A stretch of 64,000 bases of DNA from Pseudomonas argentinensis (GCF_001839655.2 NZ_CP056087.1:1550001-1614000); one strand, 5' to 3'. Shown: positions 19,469 through 29,804, counted from the stretch's first letter. The notes: generated by a model from the letters alone, not told the origin. A program made the numbers and translations.

Positions 19469-20734
19469 ATGACCGAGTCCGTGCTTGACTACATGACCCG
19501 CCTGGGCCGCGCGGCCCGCCAGGCTTCGCGCGTGCTCGCGCGGGCCAGCACCGCGCAGAAGAACCAGGCCCTGCAGGCTGCGGCTGCCGCTCTCGATGCG
19601 GCGCGTGACGAGCTGACTGCCGCCAACGAACGGGACCTGGCTGCCGCCCGCGCCAGTGGCCTGGAGCCGGCCATGGTCGACCGCCTGGCGCTGACCCCGA
19701 AGGTCATCGACAGCATGATCGAAGGCCTGCGTCAGGTCGCCACGCTGCCGGACCCGATCGGCGAGATCCAGGGCATGCGCTACCTGCCGTCCGGCATTCA
19801 GGTCGGCAAGATGCGCGTCCCCCTGGGCGTGATCGGCATCATCTACGAATCGCGCCCCAACGTGACCATCGACGCCGCCAGCCTGTGCCTGAAGTCCGGC
19901 AACGCCACCATCCTGCGCGGCGGCTCCGAAGCCATTCATTCCAACCAGGCCATCGCCCGCTGCATTCAGGCCGGCCTGGCCGAGGCCGGCCTGCCGTCCA
20001 GCGCCGTGCAAGTGGTGGAAACCACCGATCGAGCTGCCGTCGGCGCGCTGATCACCATGCCCGAGTTCGTCGATGTCATCGTGCCCCGGGGCGGCAAGGG
20101 CCTGATCGAACGCATCAGCCGCGACGCCAAGGTGCCGGTGATCAAGCACCTGGATGGCGTGTGCCACGTTTACGTGGATATCGCCGCCGATCTCGACAAG
20201 GCCATCCGCGTCTGCGACAACGCGAAGACCCAGCGCTACTCGCCGTGCAACGCCATGGAGACCCTGCTGGTGCATGCCGATATCGCCGCCCGCGTATTGC
20301 CGCCGCTGGCCGCCATCTACCGGGACAAGGGCGTCGAACTGCGTGGCGATGCCCAGACCCGTGCGCTGCTGGGTAGCGACGTGCTCGAAGCCAGCGAAGA
20401 CGACTGGTGCGCCGAGTACAACGCACCGATCCTGGCGATCCGCATGGTCGACTCGCTGGATACGGCCATCGAGCACATCAACACCTACGGTTCGCAGCAC
20501 ACCGACGCGATCATCACCGAGAACTTCGGCGATGCGCGGCGTTTCCTCACCGAAGTGGATTCTGCCTCGGTGATGGTCAATGCATCGACCCGTTTTGCCG
20601 ATGGCTTCGAGTACGGCCTGGGCGCGGAGATCGGTATTTCCACGGACAAGCTGCACGCCCGTGGCCCGGTCGGCCTGGAGGGGCTGACCAGCGAAAAGTA
20701 CGTGGTATTCGGCGACGGGCACGTGCGCACCTGA
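19469..20734 (+). CDS. proA: Gamma-glutamyl phosphate reductase
   Basis: A 421-residue NADPH-dependent reductase converting gamma-glutamyl phosphate to glutamate semialdehyde in proline synthesis. Family blocks [41 protein letters not shown] (catalytic Cys) and [20 protein letters not shown] are intact. It is the first gene of a run into nadD, with which it shares one base. proA next to nadD is standard in Pseudomonas. Confidence 0.97.
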   Translation: MTESVLDYMTRLGRAARQASRVLARASTAQKNQALQAAAAALDAARDELTAANERDLAAARASGLEPAMVDRLALTPKVIDSMIEGLRQVATLPDPIGEIQGMRYLPSGIQVGKMRVPLGVIGIIYESRPNVTIDAASLCLKSGNATILRGGSEAIHSNQAIARCIQAGLAEAGLPSSAVQVVETTDRAAVGALITMPEFVDVIVPRGGKGLIERISRDAKVPVIKHLDGVCHVYVDIAADLDKAIRVCDNAKTQRYSPCNAMETLLVHADIAARVLPPLAAIYRDKGVELRGDAQTRALLGSDVLEASEDDWCAEYNAPILAIRMVDSLDTAIEHINTYGSQHTDAIITENFGDARRFLTEVDSASVMVNASTRFADGFEYGLGAEIGISTDKLHARGPVGLEGLTSEKYVVFGDGHVRT

Positions 20735-21378
20735 TGGCGGATCCCAGGCGCATCGGGCTGCTCGGCGGTACGTTCGACCCGGTGCATATCGGCCACTTGC
20801 GTGGTGCGCTGGAGGTGGCCGAGTTCATGGCGCTGGACGAGTTGCGATTGATCCCCAGTGCGCGGCCGCCACACCGTGAAACCCCGCAGGTCGGGGCGCA
20901 GGATCGCCTGGCGATGGTCGAACAGGCGGTGGCGGGGCTCTCGCCGCTGCGGGTGGATGACCGCGAGCTCAGGCGCGACAAGCCGTCGTACAGCATCGAC
21001 ACCCTGGAGTCGTTGCGTGGTGAGCTGGCCGCGAATGACCAGCTGTTTCTGATTCTGGGCTGGGATGCCTTTTGCGGCTTGCCGGCCTGGCAGCGTTGGA
21101 CCGAGCTGCTGCAGCACTGCCACATTCTGGTACTGCAGCGCCCGGATGCCGACAGCGAGGCCAGCGAGCCGCTGCGTGACCTGGTGGCCGCGCGCAACGT
21201 GGCAGACCCGCTGGCGCTGAAAGGCCCGGCAGGACAGATTTCCTTCATCTGGCAGACGCCCCTGGCGGTGTCTGCCACCCAGATCCGTTCGCTGCTGGCG
21301 AGCGGCCGCTCGGTGCGCTTTCTGGTGCCCGATGCGGTTCTGGCTTATATCAACGCCCATGGACTGTACCGTGGGTGA
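20734..21378 (+). CDS. nadD: Nicotinate-nucleotide adenylyltransferase
   Basis: A 214-residue nucleotidyltransferase making deamido-NAD from nicotinate mononucleotide and [14 protein letters not shown] at residues 11-21 is the adenylyl-transfer motif, and SATQIRSLL near residue 185 is the second family signature. Its ATG overlaps the proA stop by one base. Followed by rsfS after 27 bases. Confidence 0.96.
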   Translation: MADPRRIGLLGGTFDPVHIGHLRGALEVAEFMALDELRLIPSARPPHRETPQVGAQDRLAMVEQAVAGLSPLRVDDRELRRDKPSYSIDTLESLRGELAANDQLFLILGWDAFCGLPAWQRWTELLQHCHILVLQRPDADSEASEPLRDLVAARNVADPLALKGPAGQISFIWQTPLAVSATQIRSLLASGRSVRFLVPDAVLAYINAHGLYRG

Positions 21379-21405
21379 ATCGAACGCGAGGCAAACGAGC
21401 ACGTT

Positions 21406-21780
21406 ATGACAGACAAAACCATGCACAGTGAAGACCTGGTCAAAGTGGCCATCGCAGCACTGGAAGAAATCAAGGCCCAGGACATCACCACCATCGACGT
21501 GCGTGAGAAGACCAGCATCACCGACTACATGGTGATCGCCAGCGGTACCTCCAGCCGTCACGTCAAGTCGCTGGTCGACAACGTGCTGGAAAAGACCAAG
21601 GAGCAGGGCGTGCGCCCGATCGGCAGCGAAGGCCTGGACAGCGGCGAGTGGGCCCTGCTCGACCTGGGCGACATCGTGGTTCACGTGATGCTGCCGACCA
21701 CCCGCCAGTTCTACGACCTGGAGCGTCTGTGGCAGGGCGCCGAGCAGAGCCGTGCCCAACAGGGCGGCGAGCGCGAGTAA
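21406..21780 (+). CDS. rsfS: Ribosomal silencing factor RsfS
   Basis: A 124-residue RsfS/Iojap protein. The motif [20 protein letters not shown] and [14 protein letters not shown] are diagnostic. It binds L14 on the large subunit and blocks subunit joining during starvation. It lies between nadD and rlmH, the usual gammaproteobacterial order. A TGCACAGTG-encoded second Met at residue 6 is an alternative start. Confidence 0.95.
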   Translation: MTDKTMHSEDLVKVAIAALEEIKAQDITTIDVREKTSITDYMVIASGTSSRHVKSLVDNVLEKTKEQGVRPIGSEGLDSGEWALLDLGDIVVHVMLPTTRQFYDLERLWQGAEQSRAQQGGERE

Positions 21781-21789
21781 GGGCTTTCC

Positions 21790-22257
21790 GTGCGCATCAA
21801 ACTGATCGCGGTCGGCTCGCGCATGCCGCGCTGGGTCGGGGATGGCTGGCAGGAATATGCCAAGCGCATGCCGTCCGAGCTGTCCCTGGAACTGGTGGAG
21901 ATTCCCCTGACCACCCGCGGCAAGAATGCCGACGTGGCGCGGATGATCCGCCAGGAAGGCGAGGCCATGCTGGCCAAGGTGCAGCCCGGGGAACGCATCG
22001 TCACCCTGGAAGTCGAAGGGCGACCCTGGAGCACCGAGCAACTGGCGGTCGAGCTGGACAAGTGGCGGCTGGATGCGCGCACGGTCAACCTGATGGTCGG
22101 CGGCCCCGAAGGGCTGGCGCCGGAAGTTCAGGCGCGTAGCGAGCAGCGCTGGTCGCTGTCGCCACTGACCCTGCCCCACCCGCTGGTACGGATACTGGTC
22201 GGCGAACAGATCTATCGTGCCTGGACGGTGTTGTCCGGTCACCCTTATCACAAGTAG
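21790..22257 (+). CDS. rlmH: 23S rRNA (pseudouridine1915-N3)-methyltransferase
   Basis: A 155-residue SPOUT methyltransferase acting on the assembled 70S ribosome at position 1915. The knot region shows [14 protein letters not shown] and the C-terminus [25 protein letters not shown], both characteristic. The start is GTG at 21790. It is 9 bases from rsfS and 12 bases from mrdA, so it is in the same operon. Confidence 0.96.
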   Translation: MRIKLIAVGSRMPRWVGDGWQEYAKRMPSELSLELVEIPLTTRGKNADVARMIRQEGEAMLAKVQPGERIVTLEVEGRPWSTEQLAVELDKWRLDARTVNLMVGGPEGLAPEVQARSEQRWSLSPLTLPHPLVRILVGEQIYRAWTVLSGHPYHK

Positions 22258-22269
22258 TCAGCGGTCCCG

Positions 22270-24174
22270 ATGCCCCAGCCGATCCGTCTAAAAGATCACG
22301 AGAAGGACGCGCGCCTGATTCGCAAGCGCGCGCTGGTCGGTGGCTCGGTATTCCTGGTGCTGACCCTGGTGCTGATCGCCCGCATGTACTACCTGCAGGT
22401 GATCCAGTACGAGTACCACTCCACCCTGGCGGAAAACAACCGTATCCATGTGCAGCCGATCCCGCCCAACCGCGGGCTGATCTACGACCGCAACGGGGTG
22501 ATCATCGCCGACAACCGGCCCAGCTTCAGCCTGACCCTGACCCGCGAGCGCGCTGGCGACTGGAAGCAGGTGCTGGACGTGATCGTCGAGGTGCTGGAGC
22601 TCACGCCTGATGATCGCGAGCTGTTCGAACGCCGGGTGAAACAGGGGCGGCGGCCGTTCGAACCGGTGCCGGTGCTGTTCGAGCTCAGCGAGGAACAGAT
22701 CGCCCGGCTGGCGGTGAACCAGTTCCGCCTGCCCGGCGTCGAGGTGGTGGCGCAACTGGTGCGGCACTATCCGCAGCGCGAGCACTTCGCCCACTCGGTC
22801 GGCTACGTGGGGCGTATCAACGAGCGAGAGCTCAAGGAGCTCGATCCGGTGGAGTACAGCGGTACCCACCATATCGGCAAGACCGGTATCGAGCGCTTCT
22901 ACGAGGATGAGCTGCACGGCAAGGTCGGCTATGAAGAGGTCGAGACCAATGCTCGCGGCCGCGTACTGCGCGTGCTCAACCGTACCGACCCATTGCCCGG
23001 CCGGGACGTGGTGCTGACCCTCGACGTGCACCTGCAGGAAGTCGCCGAGAACGCCCTGGGCGGTCGCCGCGGCGCGGTGGTGGCGATCCAGCCGCAGACC
23101 GGCGAGGTGCTGGCGATGGTCAGCCAGCCGAGCTTCGACCCCAACCCCTTCGTCACCGGCATCAGCTTCAAGGCCTACGCCGAGCTGCGCGATTCCATCG
23201 ACCGGCCGCTCTACAACCGCGTGCTGCGCGGCCTCTATCCGCCGGGCTCGACCATCAAGCCGATGGTCGCGGTCGCCGGTCTCGATGCCGGGGTGGTGAC
23301 GCCAACCTCACGGGTGTTCGACCCCGGCTTCTATCAGTTGCCTAACAACAGCCACAAATACCGCAACTGGAACCGCAGTGGCGATGGCTGGGTGGACCTG
23401 AACACGGCGATCATGCGTTCCAACGATACCTACTTCTACGATCTGGCCCACAAGATGGGCATCGATCGCCTGCACGACTACATGACCCGTTTCGGTATCG
23501 GTCAGCGCGTGTCCCTGGACATGTTCGAGGAAACCGCCGGCCTGATGCCGTCGCGGGACTGGAAACGGGCCCGCTATCGCCAGCCCTGGTACCCGGGCGA
23601 GACGCTGATCCTCGGCATCGGTCAGGGCTACATGCAGGCCACGCCGCTGCAACTGGCCCAGGCCACCGCACTGGTGGCCACCCGGGGCAAGTGGATCCGC
23701 CCGCACCTGGCGCGCACCATCGACGGCAGCCTGCCCCATGACCCGAATCCGATGCCGGATATCGTGCTGCGCGACCCCAAGTATTGGGATTATGCCCGGC
23801 AGGGCATGGAATCGGTGATGCACGGCGCCCGCGGTACCGCGCGCAAGGTGGGTGATGCCGCCGCCTACCGGATTGCCGGCAAGAGCGGCACGGCCCAGGT
23901 GGTGGCGATCAAGCAGGGCGAGAAGTACGACCGCAGCAAGGTCCAGGAGCGCCACCGTGACCACGCGCTGTTCGTGGGTTTCGCGCCGGCGGACAACCCG
24001 CAGATCGCGGTCGCGGTGATGGTCGAAAACGGTGAGTCCGGCTCCGGGGTCGGTGCACCGGTGGTCAAGCAGGTGATGGATGCCTGGTTGCTCGACGAGA
24101 ACGGCCAGCTCAAGGCCGAATACGCCAAGCCCGGTGCTGCGGCGCCGCTCAATGCAGAGGTGAAGCAACCATGA
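22270..24174 (+). CDS. mrdA: Penicillin-binding protein 2 (elongasome transpeptidase)
   Basis: A 634-residue class B PBP that cross-links peptidoglycan in lateral wall growth with RodA. One N-terminal membrane helix spans about residues 22-43, followed by the dimerisation domain and the transpeptidase domain. The nucleophile Ser327 is in GSTIKP, SND lies in MRSNDTYFYD, and the third motif is KSGT from Lys538. The stop overlaps rodA (ATGA). Full-length and intact. Confidence 0.97.
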   Translation: MPQPIRLKDHEKDARLIRKRALVGGSVFLVLTLVLIARMYYLQVIQYEYHSTLAENNRIHVQPIPPNRGLIYDRNGVIIADNRPSFSLTLTRERAGDWKQVLDVIVEVLELTPDDRELFERRVKQGRRPFEPVPVLFELSEEQIARLAVNQFRLPGVEVVAQLVRHYPQREHFAHSVGYVGRINERELKELDPVEYSGTHHIGKTGIERFYEDELHGKVGYEEVETNARGRVLRVLNRTDPLPGRDVVLTLDVHLQEVAENALGGRRGAVVAIQPQTGEVLAMVSQPSFDPNPFVTGISFKAYAELRDSIDRPLYNRVLRGLYPPGSTIKPMVAVAGLDAGVVTPTSRVFDPGFYQLPNNSHKYRNWNRSGDGWVDLNTAIMRSNDTYFYDLAHKMGIDRLHDYMTRFGIGQRVSLDMFEETAGLMPSRDWKRARYRQPWYPGETLILGIGQGYMQATPLQLAQATALVATRGKWIRPHLARTIDGSLPHDPNPMPDIVLRDPKYWDYARQGMESVMHGARGTARKVGDAAAYRIAGKSGTAQVVAIKQGEKYDRSKVQERHRDHALFVGFAPADNPQIAVAVMVENGESGSGVGAPVVKQVMDAWLLDENGQLKAEYAKPGAAAPLNAEVKQP

Positions 24175-25322
24175 GCCTGACCGGCAGCTTCGACCGCACG
24201 CTGTCCAGCGACGACGTCCTGCGTCGCCGCTCCAGCCTGCTGCAGCGCCTGCATATCGACGGCATTCTGCTGCTGCTGTTGCTGCTGCTCGCCACCGGCA
24301 GCCTGTTCGTACTCTATTCGGCCAGCGGCAAGAACCTCGACCTGCTGATGAAGCAGGCCAGCTCCTTCGGCATCGGCCTGGTGGCCATGGTGGTCATCGC
24401 CCAGTTCGAGCCACGCTTCATGGCCCGTTGGGTGCCCCTGGGCTACCTGTGCGGGGTCGGCCTGCTGGTGGTGGTGGACGTCATGGGCCACAACGCCATG
24501 GGCGCTACACGCTGGATCAACATTCCCGGGGTGATCCGTTTCCAGCCTTCGGAATTCATGAAGATCCTGATGCCGGCCACCATGGCCTGGTACCTGTCCA
24601 AGCGCACGCTGCCGCCGAGCCTCAAGCACGTGTCGGTGAGCCTGGGGCTGATCGTCACGCCGTTCGTGCTGATCCTGCTGCAGCCAGACCTGGGTACCTC
24701 GCTGCTGATTCTCGCTTCCGGTGCCTTCGTGCTGTTCATGGCCGGCCTGCAGTGGCGCTGGATCGCCGGCGCCGTGGCGGCGGTGGCGCCGATCGCCGTG
24801 GCGATGTGGTTCTTCGTGATGCACGACTACCAGAAACGCCGGGTGCTGACCTTCATCAACCCGGAGAGCGATCCGCTGGGCGCCGGCTGGAACATCATCC
24901 AGTCCAAGGCTGCGATCGGCTCCGGCGGGGTGTTCGGCAAGGGCTGGCTGCTCGGCACCCAGTCGCACCTGGACTTTTTGCCGGAAAGCCACACGGACTT
25001 TATCATTGCCGTTCTGGCCGAAGAATTCGGCCTGATTGGTGTCTGTCTGTTGCTGCTCTTGTACATTCTGTTGATTGCACGCGGTCTGGTGATTACCGTG
25101 CAAGCGCAGACGCTGTTCGGTAAGCTGCTTGCCGGCGGTCTGACCATGACCTTCTTCGTTTATGTGTTCATCAATATCGGCATGGTCAGTGGGTTGTTGC
25201 CGGTAGTGGGAGTGCCGCTGCCGTTCATCAGTTATGGCGGCACGTCATTGATTACGTTGTTGTCGAGTTTCGGAATCCTGATGTCCATCCACACGCACCG
25301 CAAGTGGATCGCTCAGGCTTGA
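24171..25322 (+). CDS. rodA: Peptidoglycan glycosyltransferase RodA
   Basis: A 383-residue SEDS-family polymerase with about ten membrane helices. Characteristic stretches are WINIPGVIRFQPSEFMKI, FLPESHTDFIIAVLAEEFG and VPLPFISYGGTSL. It polymerises lipid II with PBP2 in the elongasome. It is translationally coupled to mrdA and is followed 8 bases later by mltB. Confidence 0.97.
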   Translation: MSLTGSFDRTLSSDDVLRRRSSLLQRLHIDGILLLLLLLLATGSLFVLYSASGKNLDLLMKQASSFGIGLVAMVVIAQFEPRFMARWVPLGYLCGVGLLVVVDVMGHNAMGATRWINIPGVIRFQPSEFMKILMPATMAWYLSKRTLPPSLKHVSVSLGLIVTPFVLILLQPDLGTSLLILASGAFVLFMAGLQWRWIAGAVAAVAPIAVAMWFFVMHDYQKRRVLTFINPESDPLGAGWNIIQSKAAIGSGGVFGKGWLLGTQSHLDFLPESHTDFIIAVLAEEFGLIGVCLLLLLYILLIARGLVITVQAQTLFGKLLAGGLTMTFFVYVFINIGMVSGLLPVVGVPLPFISYGGTSLITLLSSFGILMSIHTHRKWIAQA

Positions 25323-25330
25323 TTGGGGTT

Positions 25331-26353
25331 ATGAATTCAATGCAGATTCTGCGTGGCTGGGCCGCACGACATGCACACTGGCTGGCGGTCGCCGGCCTGC
25401 TCGGGGCGCCTCAGGCGATGGCTGCCAACGAATACGCGAACTCGCCACTGGTCGGCGAGTTCATCACCGAAATGACCCGCGACTACGGCTTTGCCAGCGA
25501 GCAGCTGAGCACCCTGTTCGCCGACGTGGAGCGCAAACAGGCCATCCTCGACGCCATCTCGCGACCGGCCGAGCGGGTCAAACCCTGGAAGGAATACCGT
25601 CCGATCTTCATCACCGACGCGCGCATCAACAAGGGCGTGGCGTTCTGGAACGAGCACGCCGAAGCCCTGGCGCGTGCCGAAAAGGATTACGGCGTACCGG
25701 CCGAGATCATCGTCGCCATCATCGGCGTGGAAACCTCCTACGGTGGCAACACCGGCAACTACCGGGTAATCGACGCGCTGTCGACCCTGGCCTTCGATTA
25801 CCCGCCGCGCGCGCCGTTCTTTCGCAAGGAGCTGCGTGAGTTCCTCATGCTGACCCGCGAAGAACAGGTCGACCCGGCCAGCCTGAAGGGCTCCTACGCC
25901 GGCGCCATGGGCCTGCCGCAATTCATGCCGAGCAGCTTCCGCGCCTACGCCGTGGATTTCGACGGCGACGGTCACATCAATATCTGGAGCAACCCGACCG
26001 ATGCCATCGGCAGCGTGGCCAGTTACTTCAAACGCCACAACTGGCAGCCCGGGCAGCCGGTGGCCAGCCTGGCCACGGTCAAGGGCGAGCAGGCCGATCA
26101 GGGCCTGAGCTCCGGCCTGGATCCCGAGAAGACCGTAGGCGAGCTGCGTGCCCTGGGCTGGTCGAGCAACGACGTGCTGGCCGACGACCTGCCGGTGACC
26201 GCGTTCCGCCTCGAGGGCGCCGAAGGCCCCGAGTACTGGATGGGGCAGCCGAATTTCTTCGTGATCACCCGCTACAACCGCAGCGTGATGTACGCCATGG
26301 CGGTCAATCAGTTGTCCGAGTTGCTGGTTCAGGCCCGAGGTGCCAATCAATGA
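25331..26353 (+). CDS. mltB: Membrane-bound lytic murein transglycosylase B
   Basis: A 340-residue lytic transglycosylase cleaving between MurNAc and GlcNAc. It has a signal sequence (about residues 12-31, ending AMAA) and no lipobox, so it resembles the soluble SltB1 form of Pseudomonas. The catalytic Glu134 is in GVETSYGGNTGNYR, and GAMGLPQFMPSSFRAYAVDFDGDGH follows as the family hallmark. The start at 25331 is chosen after the rodA stop, with GGGG upstream; a GTG at 25304 would overlap rodA. Coupled to rlpA by ATGA. Confidence 0.94.
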   Translation: MNSMQILRGWAARHAHWLAVAGLLGAPQAMAANEYANSPLVGEFITEMTRDYGFASEQLSTLFADVERKQAILDAISRPAERVKPWKEYRPIFITDARINKGVAFWNEHAEALARAEKDYGVPAEIIVAIIGVETSYGGNTGNYRVIDALSTLAFDYPPRAPFFRKELREFLMLTREEQVDPASLKGSYAGAMGLPQFMPSSFRAYAVDFDGDGHINIWSNPTDAIGSVASYFKRHNWQPGQPVASLATVKGEQADQGLSSGLDPEKTVGELRALGWSSNDVLADDLPVTAFRLEGAEGPEYWMGQPNFFVITRYNRSVMYAMAVNQLSELLVQARGANQ

Positions 26354-27363
26354 CACGCTTGCCGTTCAAGCTGGCCGTTTGCGGCGTCGCTGTTGTGCTG
26401 CTGGCCAGTTGTTCTTCCAGCCGCGCGCCGACCAGTTCGGCGCCAAGCCAGGCGGGCAGCTCGATGTCCGGTCCCAGTGATTTCAACCGTCCGCACAAGG
26501 ACGGCGCGCCCTGGTGGGACGTGGATGTCTCGAAGATCCAGGACGCCATTCCCATGCCGCACTATGGCCCGGTCAAGGCCAGCCCTTACGTGGTCTTCGG
26601 CAAGCAGTACTACCCGATCGCCGATGCCCGCCGCTACGTGGCCACCGGCCCGGCGTCCTGGTACGGCACCAAGTTCCATGGCCAGGCTACCGCCAACGGT
26701 GAGGCCTATGACCTGTATGGCATGACCGCAGCGCACAAGACCCTGCCGCTGCCCAGCTATGTGCGGGTGACCAACCTGGAGAACGGCAAGAGCGCGATCC
26801 TGCGCGTCAACGACCGTGGCCCGTTCTATTCCGACCGCATCATCGATTTGTCCTTCGCCGCCGCCAAGAAGCTTGGCTACGCCGAAAAGGGCACCGCCCA
26901 GGTGCGTGTCGAAGGCATCGATCCCACCGAGTGGTGGGCCCAGCAGGGGCGTCCGGTGCCGATGATGATCAAGCAGCCGCAGATGGCCAAGGTGCAGCCC
27001 GCGCAGATGGAACAGCTGAAGCTGGCCAACGCGCCGGTGGAGAGCTATTCCCCGCCACCGCAGCAGCACGCTGCCGCCACCGTGCCGGTGCAGATCGACT
27101 CAAAAAAAAACGCTTCAGCCGCAGCGTCTGGCCTGTATCTCCAAGTGGGAGCCTTCGCCAATCCCGACGCTGCGGAGCTTCTCAAGTCCAAGTTGAGCGA
27201 GTCGGTGAGTGCGCCGGTCTTCATCAACTCAGTGGTGCGCAACCAGCAGATACTGCACCGCGTACGGCTGGGGCCGATCAACAGCCAGGGCGAGGCTGAC
27301 CGGGTGCGCGACAGCATTCGTGTCGCCAACCTCGGGCAAGCAACCCTGGTCAAGGCGGACTAA
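26350..27363 (+). CDS. rlpA: Septal ring lytic transglycosylase RlpA
   Basis: A 337-residue outer-membrane lipoprotein with lipobox L18-A19-S20-C21. The double-psi beta-barrel catalytic domain covers about residues 95-190 (GPASWYGTKFHGQATANGE, then LRVNDRGPFYSDRIIDLS with the catalytic Asp). A linker leads to a SPOR domain (about 258-335, GLYLQVGAFANPDAA), which binds denuded glycan at the septum. The linker contains nine consecutive A bases at 27102-27110 (codons 251-254), a potential slippage site that would remove SPOR. A palindromic element begins at the stop codon. Confidence 0.95.
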   Translation: MTRLPFKLAVCGVAVVLLASCSSSRAPTSSAPSQAGSSMSGPSDFNRPHKDGAPWWDVDVSKIQDAIPMPHYGPVKASPYVVFGKQYYPIADARRYVATGPASWYGTKFHGQATANGEAYDLYGMTAAHKTLPLPSYVRVTNLENGKSAILRVNDRGPFYSDRIIDLSFAAAKKLGYAEKGTAQVRVEGIDPTEWWAQQGRPVPMMIKQPQMAKVQPAQMEQLKLANAPVESYSPPPQQHAAATVPVQIDSKKNASAAASGLYLQVGAFANPDAAELLKSKLSESVSAPVFINSVVRNQQILHRVRLGPINSQGEADRVRDSIRVANLGQATLVKAD

Positions 27364-27518
27364 GAACCTGCTCACGATCTGCTGCGCGTCGGCGCTACTG
27401 CGTTAAAAACAAGCTCGGAATGCTCATTTACCACTTGTAAACTCGTGTGCGAGCCCAATCCGTTCCTCGCTTGTTTTTGCTTGTATCGCTCTAGCTCGCG
27501 AGATCGTGAAAAGGTTCT
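27363..27518. repeat. 156-bp palindromic intergenic element
   Basis: The left end reads AGAACCTGCTCACGATCT; the right end, on the other strand, reads AGAACCTTTTCACGATCT. Similarity continues inward (both arms contain AAAAACAAGC and a GAGC-rich block), so nearly the whole element is one imperfect inverted repeat. It begins at the last base of the rlpA stop codon and ends about 128 bases before dacC. It looks like a non-coding, MITE-like or ERIC-like Pseudomonas repeat, and could fold as a long hairpin at the 3' end of the rlpA message. Confidence 0.7.
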
Positions 27519-27645
27519 AGGCCAGTTTCTGGCGAGCAACTAAATGCTTCGCCGCCTGACTAAGCAGTGGATCGCCGCGGTGCGGCGCCACGTTTACATG
27601 TGCCCGCAAGGGCCTGTTCCACCCTCCAGCGATCTAGAGAGACGG

Positions 27646-28821
27646 ATGAAAATCACCAGCTTCGCGCAACGCATCTTCCTGTCACTTATGCTGCTCGGCA
27701 CCTCCAGTGCCTGGGCCAACCAGGCGCCGCTGCCGGCTCCCCCGCAACTGGCAGCCAAATCCTATGTGCTGATGGATGGCGCCAGTGGCAACATCCTGGT
27801 CGAGAACAATGCCGATCAGCGCCTGCCGCCGGCGAGCCTGACCAAGCTGATGACCGCCTACATCGCCACGCTGGAGATTCGTAACGGCAAGATCGGCGAG
27901 CAGGACAAGGTCACCATCAGCGAACACGCCTGGCGTACCGGTGGCGCGGCCTCGGGTGGCTCGACCATGTTCCTGCCGGTCAATAGCCAGGCGACCGTCG
28001 ACGAGTTGCTGCATGGCATCATCATCCAGTCCGGCAACGACGCCAGCATCGCCATCGCCGAGCACATCGCCGGCAGTGAAGACGCCTTCGCCGATATGAT
28101 GAACGCCACTGCCGAGCGCCTGGGCATGAAGAACAGCCACTTCATGAACGCCACCGGCCTGCCGCACCCGGATCACTACTCCAGTGCCCACGACATGGCG
28201 ATCCTGGCCCGTGCGATCATCAACGAGGATGCCGAGCACTACGCCATCTATTCGCAGAAAGAGTTCCTGTGGAACAATATCAAGCAGCCCAACCGCAACC
28301 TGCTGTTGTGGCGCGACCGTACCGTCGACGGCCTGAAGACCGGTCACACCAACGAAGCCGGGTTCTGTCTGGTCGCTTCGGCGGTGCGTGACGGCGCACG
28401 GATGATCACCTCGGTATTCGGCACCGACAGCGAAAGCGCCCGTGCCGCCGAAACCCAGAAGCTGCTGACCTACGGTTTCCGCTTCTTCGAAACCCGCACC
28501 TTCTACCAGAAGGGCGCCGAACTAGCGCAGGCGCCGGTCTGGAAAGGCCAGGCCAACCAGGTCAAGGCCGGCCTGGCTCAGGACCTGACCCTCACGCTGC
28601 CCAAGGGTCAGCTGGAGAAGCTGCAGGCGAGCATGACCCTCAACCAGCAGATCACCGCACCGATCGCCCAGGGTGACGTGATCGGCAAGGTGGAAGTGAA
28701 GATGGGTGACCAGGTGGTGCACAGCGCCGACCTGGTCGCGCTCGAGGCGGTTGAAGAGGGTGGTTTCTTCCGTCAGCTGTGGGATAGCATTCGGCTGTTC
28801 TTCTACGGGTTGTTTAACTGA
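27646..28821 (+). CDS. dacC: D-alanyl-D-alanine carboxypeptidase (PBP5/6)
   Basis: A 391-residue low-molecular-mass PBP trimming stem pentapeptides. Signal peptide residues 1-25 end at AWA. The active site is Ser64 in SLTK, with SGN in IIQSGNDAS and KTG in [16 protein letters not shown]5 C-terminal beta domain and an amphipathic anchor ([17 protein letters not shown]) complete it. The start at 27646 gives the signal peptide; the open frame runs further upstream without conserved sequence. A hairpin terminator follows the stop. Confidence 0.95.
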   Translation: MKITSFAQRIFLSLMLLGTSSAWANQAPLPAPPQLAAKSYVLMDGASGNILVENNADQRLPPASLTKLMTAYIATLEIRNGKIGEQDKVTISEHAWRTGGAASGGSTMFLPVNSQATVDELLHGIIIQSGNDASIAIAEHIAGSEDAFADMMNATAERLGMKNSHFMNATGLPHPDHYSSAHDMAILARAIINEDAEHYAIYSQKEFLWNNIKQPNRNLLLWRDRTVDGLKTGHTNEAGFCLVASAVRDGARMITSVFGTDSESARAAETQKLLTYGFRFFETRTFYQKGAELAQAPVWKGQANQVKAGLAQDLTLTLPKGQLEKLQASMTLNQQITAPIAQGDVIGKVEVKMGDQVVHSADLVALEAVEEGGFFRQLWDSIRLFFYGLFN

Positions 28822-28843
28822 CAGCCAGCCCCCATGTTGCGAT

Positions 28844-28868
28844 GAACGCCCTCGATCCGAGGGCGTTT
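28844..28868 (+). terminator. Rho-independent terminator after dacC
   Basis: AACGCCCTC and GAGGGCGTT form a 9-bp stem (28845-28853 with 28859-28867) with a 5-base loop, followed by TTCATTT. It lies 22 bases after the dacC stop and just upstream of ybeD, so readthrough may be partial. Confidence 0.7.
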
Positions 28869-28888
28869 CATTTGGTTCAGTGGACATC

Positions 28889-29167
28889 ATGACCGATACC
28901 GACGTACAAGCTCCGAAAATCGAATTTCCCTGCAAGAACTACCCGATCAAGGTGATCGGCGAGGCCGGCGAGGGTTTCACCGACATGGTGATCGAGGTCA
29001 TGCAGCGCCACGCGCCTGACTTCGATGCCGGAACCCTGGTGAGCCGCGACAGCAGCAAGGGGCGCTTTCTCTCCGTGCAGGTGCTGATCACCGCTACCGG
29101 CGTCGAGCAACTGCAGGCCATTCATGTCGACCTGCGTGCCACCGGCCGCGTGCACATGGTGCTGTAG
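28889..29167 (+). CDS. ybeD: YbeD/DUF493 family protein
   Basis: A 92-residue DUF493 protein ([33 protein letters not shown]), a small ACT-like fold of unknown function that is almost always found between dacA/C and lipB. The stop shares one base with the lipB GTG start. The start at 28889 is the only one that leaves the conserved region intact without reading through the preceding terminator. Confidence 0.92.
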   Translation: MTDTDVQAPKIEFPCKNYPIKVIGEAGEGFTDMVIEVMQRHAPDFDAGTLVSRDSSKGRFLSVQVLITATGVEQLQAIHVDLRATGRVHMVL

Positions 29168-29790
29168 TGGCTGCAGCCGACCTGATCGTGCGCCACCTTG
29201 GGCAGGTCGACTACCTGCCGACCCTCGAGGCGATGCGCAGGCTGACCGCCGAGCGCGACGAGGCCACGCCGGACGAGATCTGGCTGCTGCAGCACCCCCA
29301 GGTGTTTACCCAGGGCCAGGCGGGCAAGCCCGAACACCTGCTGGCGCCGGGCGACATCCCGGTGGTGCAGGTCGAGCGCGGTGGCCAGGTGACCTACCAC
29401 GGCCCCGGCCAGCTGGTCGGTTACCTGATGCTCGATCTGCGCCGCCTGGACCTGGGCGTGCGCGAGCTGGTCACCATCATGGAGCAGGCGCTGGTCGAGG
29501 TGCTCGCCAGCTACGGCGTCGAAGCCGCACCCAAGGCCGATGCGCCGGGCGTCTACGTCAAGGGCGACAAGATCGCCTCGCTGGGCCTGCGGGTGCGCCG
29601 CGGCTGCTCGTTCCACGGCCTGGCGCTCAACGTCGACATGGACATGACGCCTTTCCAGCGCATCAACCCGTGCGGCTATGCCGGTTTGCAGATGACCCAG
29701 TTGAGGGATCTGGTAGCTGCGCCGCCTGCCTTCGACGAGGTCGCCAGGCGTCTGGAGCAGGCGCTACGCCACGGATTGGGCTACGCCTAG
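29167..29790 (+). CDS. lipB: Octanoyl-[acyl-carrier-protein]-protein N-octanoyltransferase
   Basis: A 207-residue LipB enzyme moving octanoate from ACP to lipoyl domains. The motif [21 protein letters not shown] (here [13 protein letters not shown]) and [21 protein letters not shown] with [11 protein letters not shown] contain the conserved Lys and the catalytic Cys. The start is GTG overlapping the ybeD stop. lipA lies convergent across a shared terminator. Confidence 0.96.
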   Translation: MAAADLIVRHLGQVDYLPTLEAMRRLTAERDEATPDEIWLLQHPQVFTQGQAGKPEHLLAPGDIPVVQVERGGQVTYHGPGQLVGYLMLDLRRLDLGVRELVTIMEQALVEVLASYGVEAAPKADAPGVYVKGDKIASLGLRVRRGCSFHGLALNVDMDMTPFQRINPCGYAGLQMTQLRDLVAAPPAFDEVARRLEQALRHGLGYA

Positions 29791-29804
29791 GGTTGCAAGC
29801 AACG

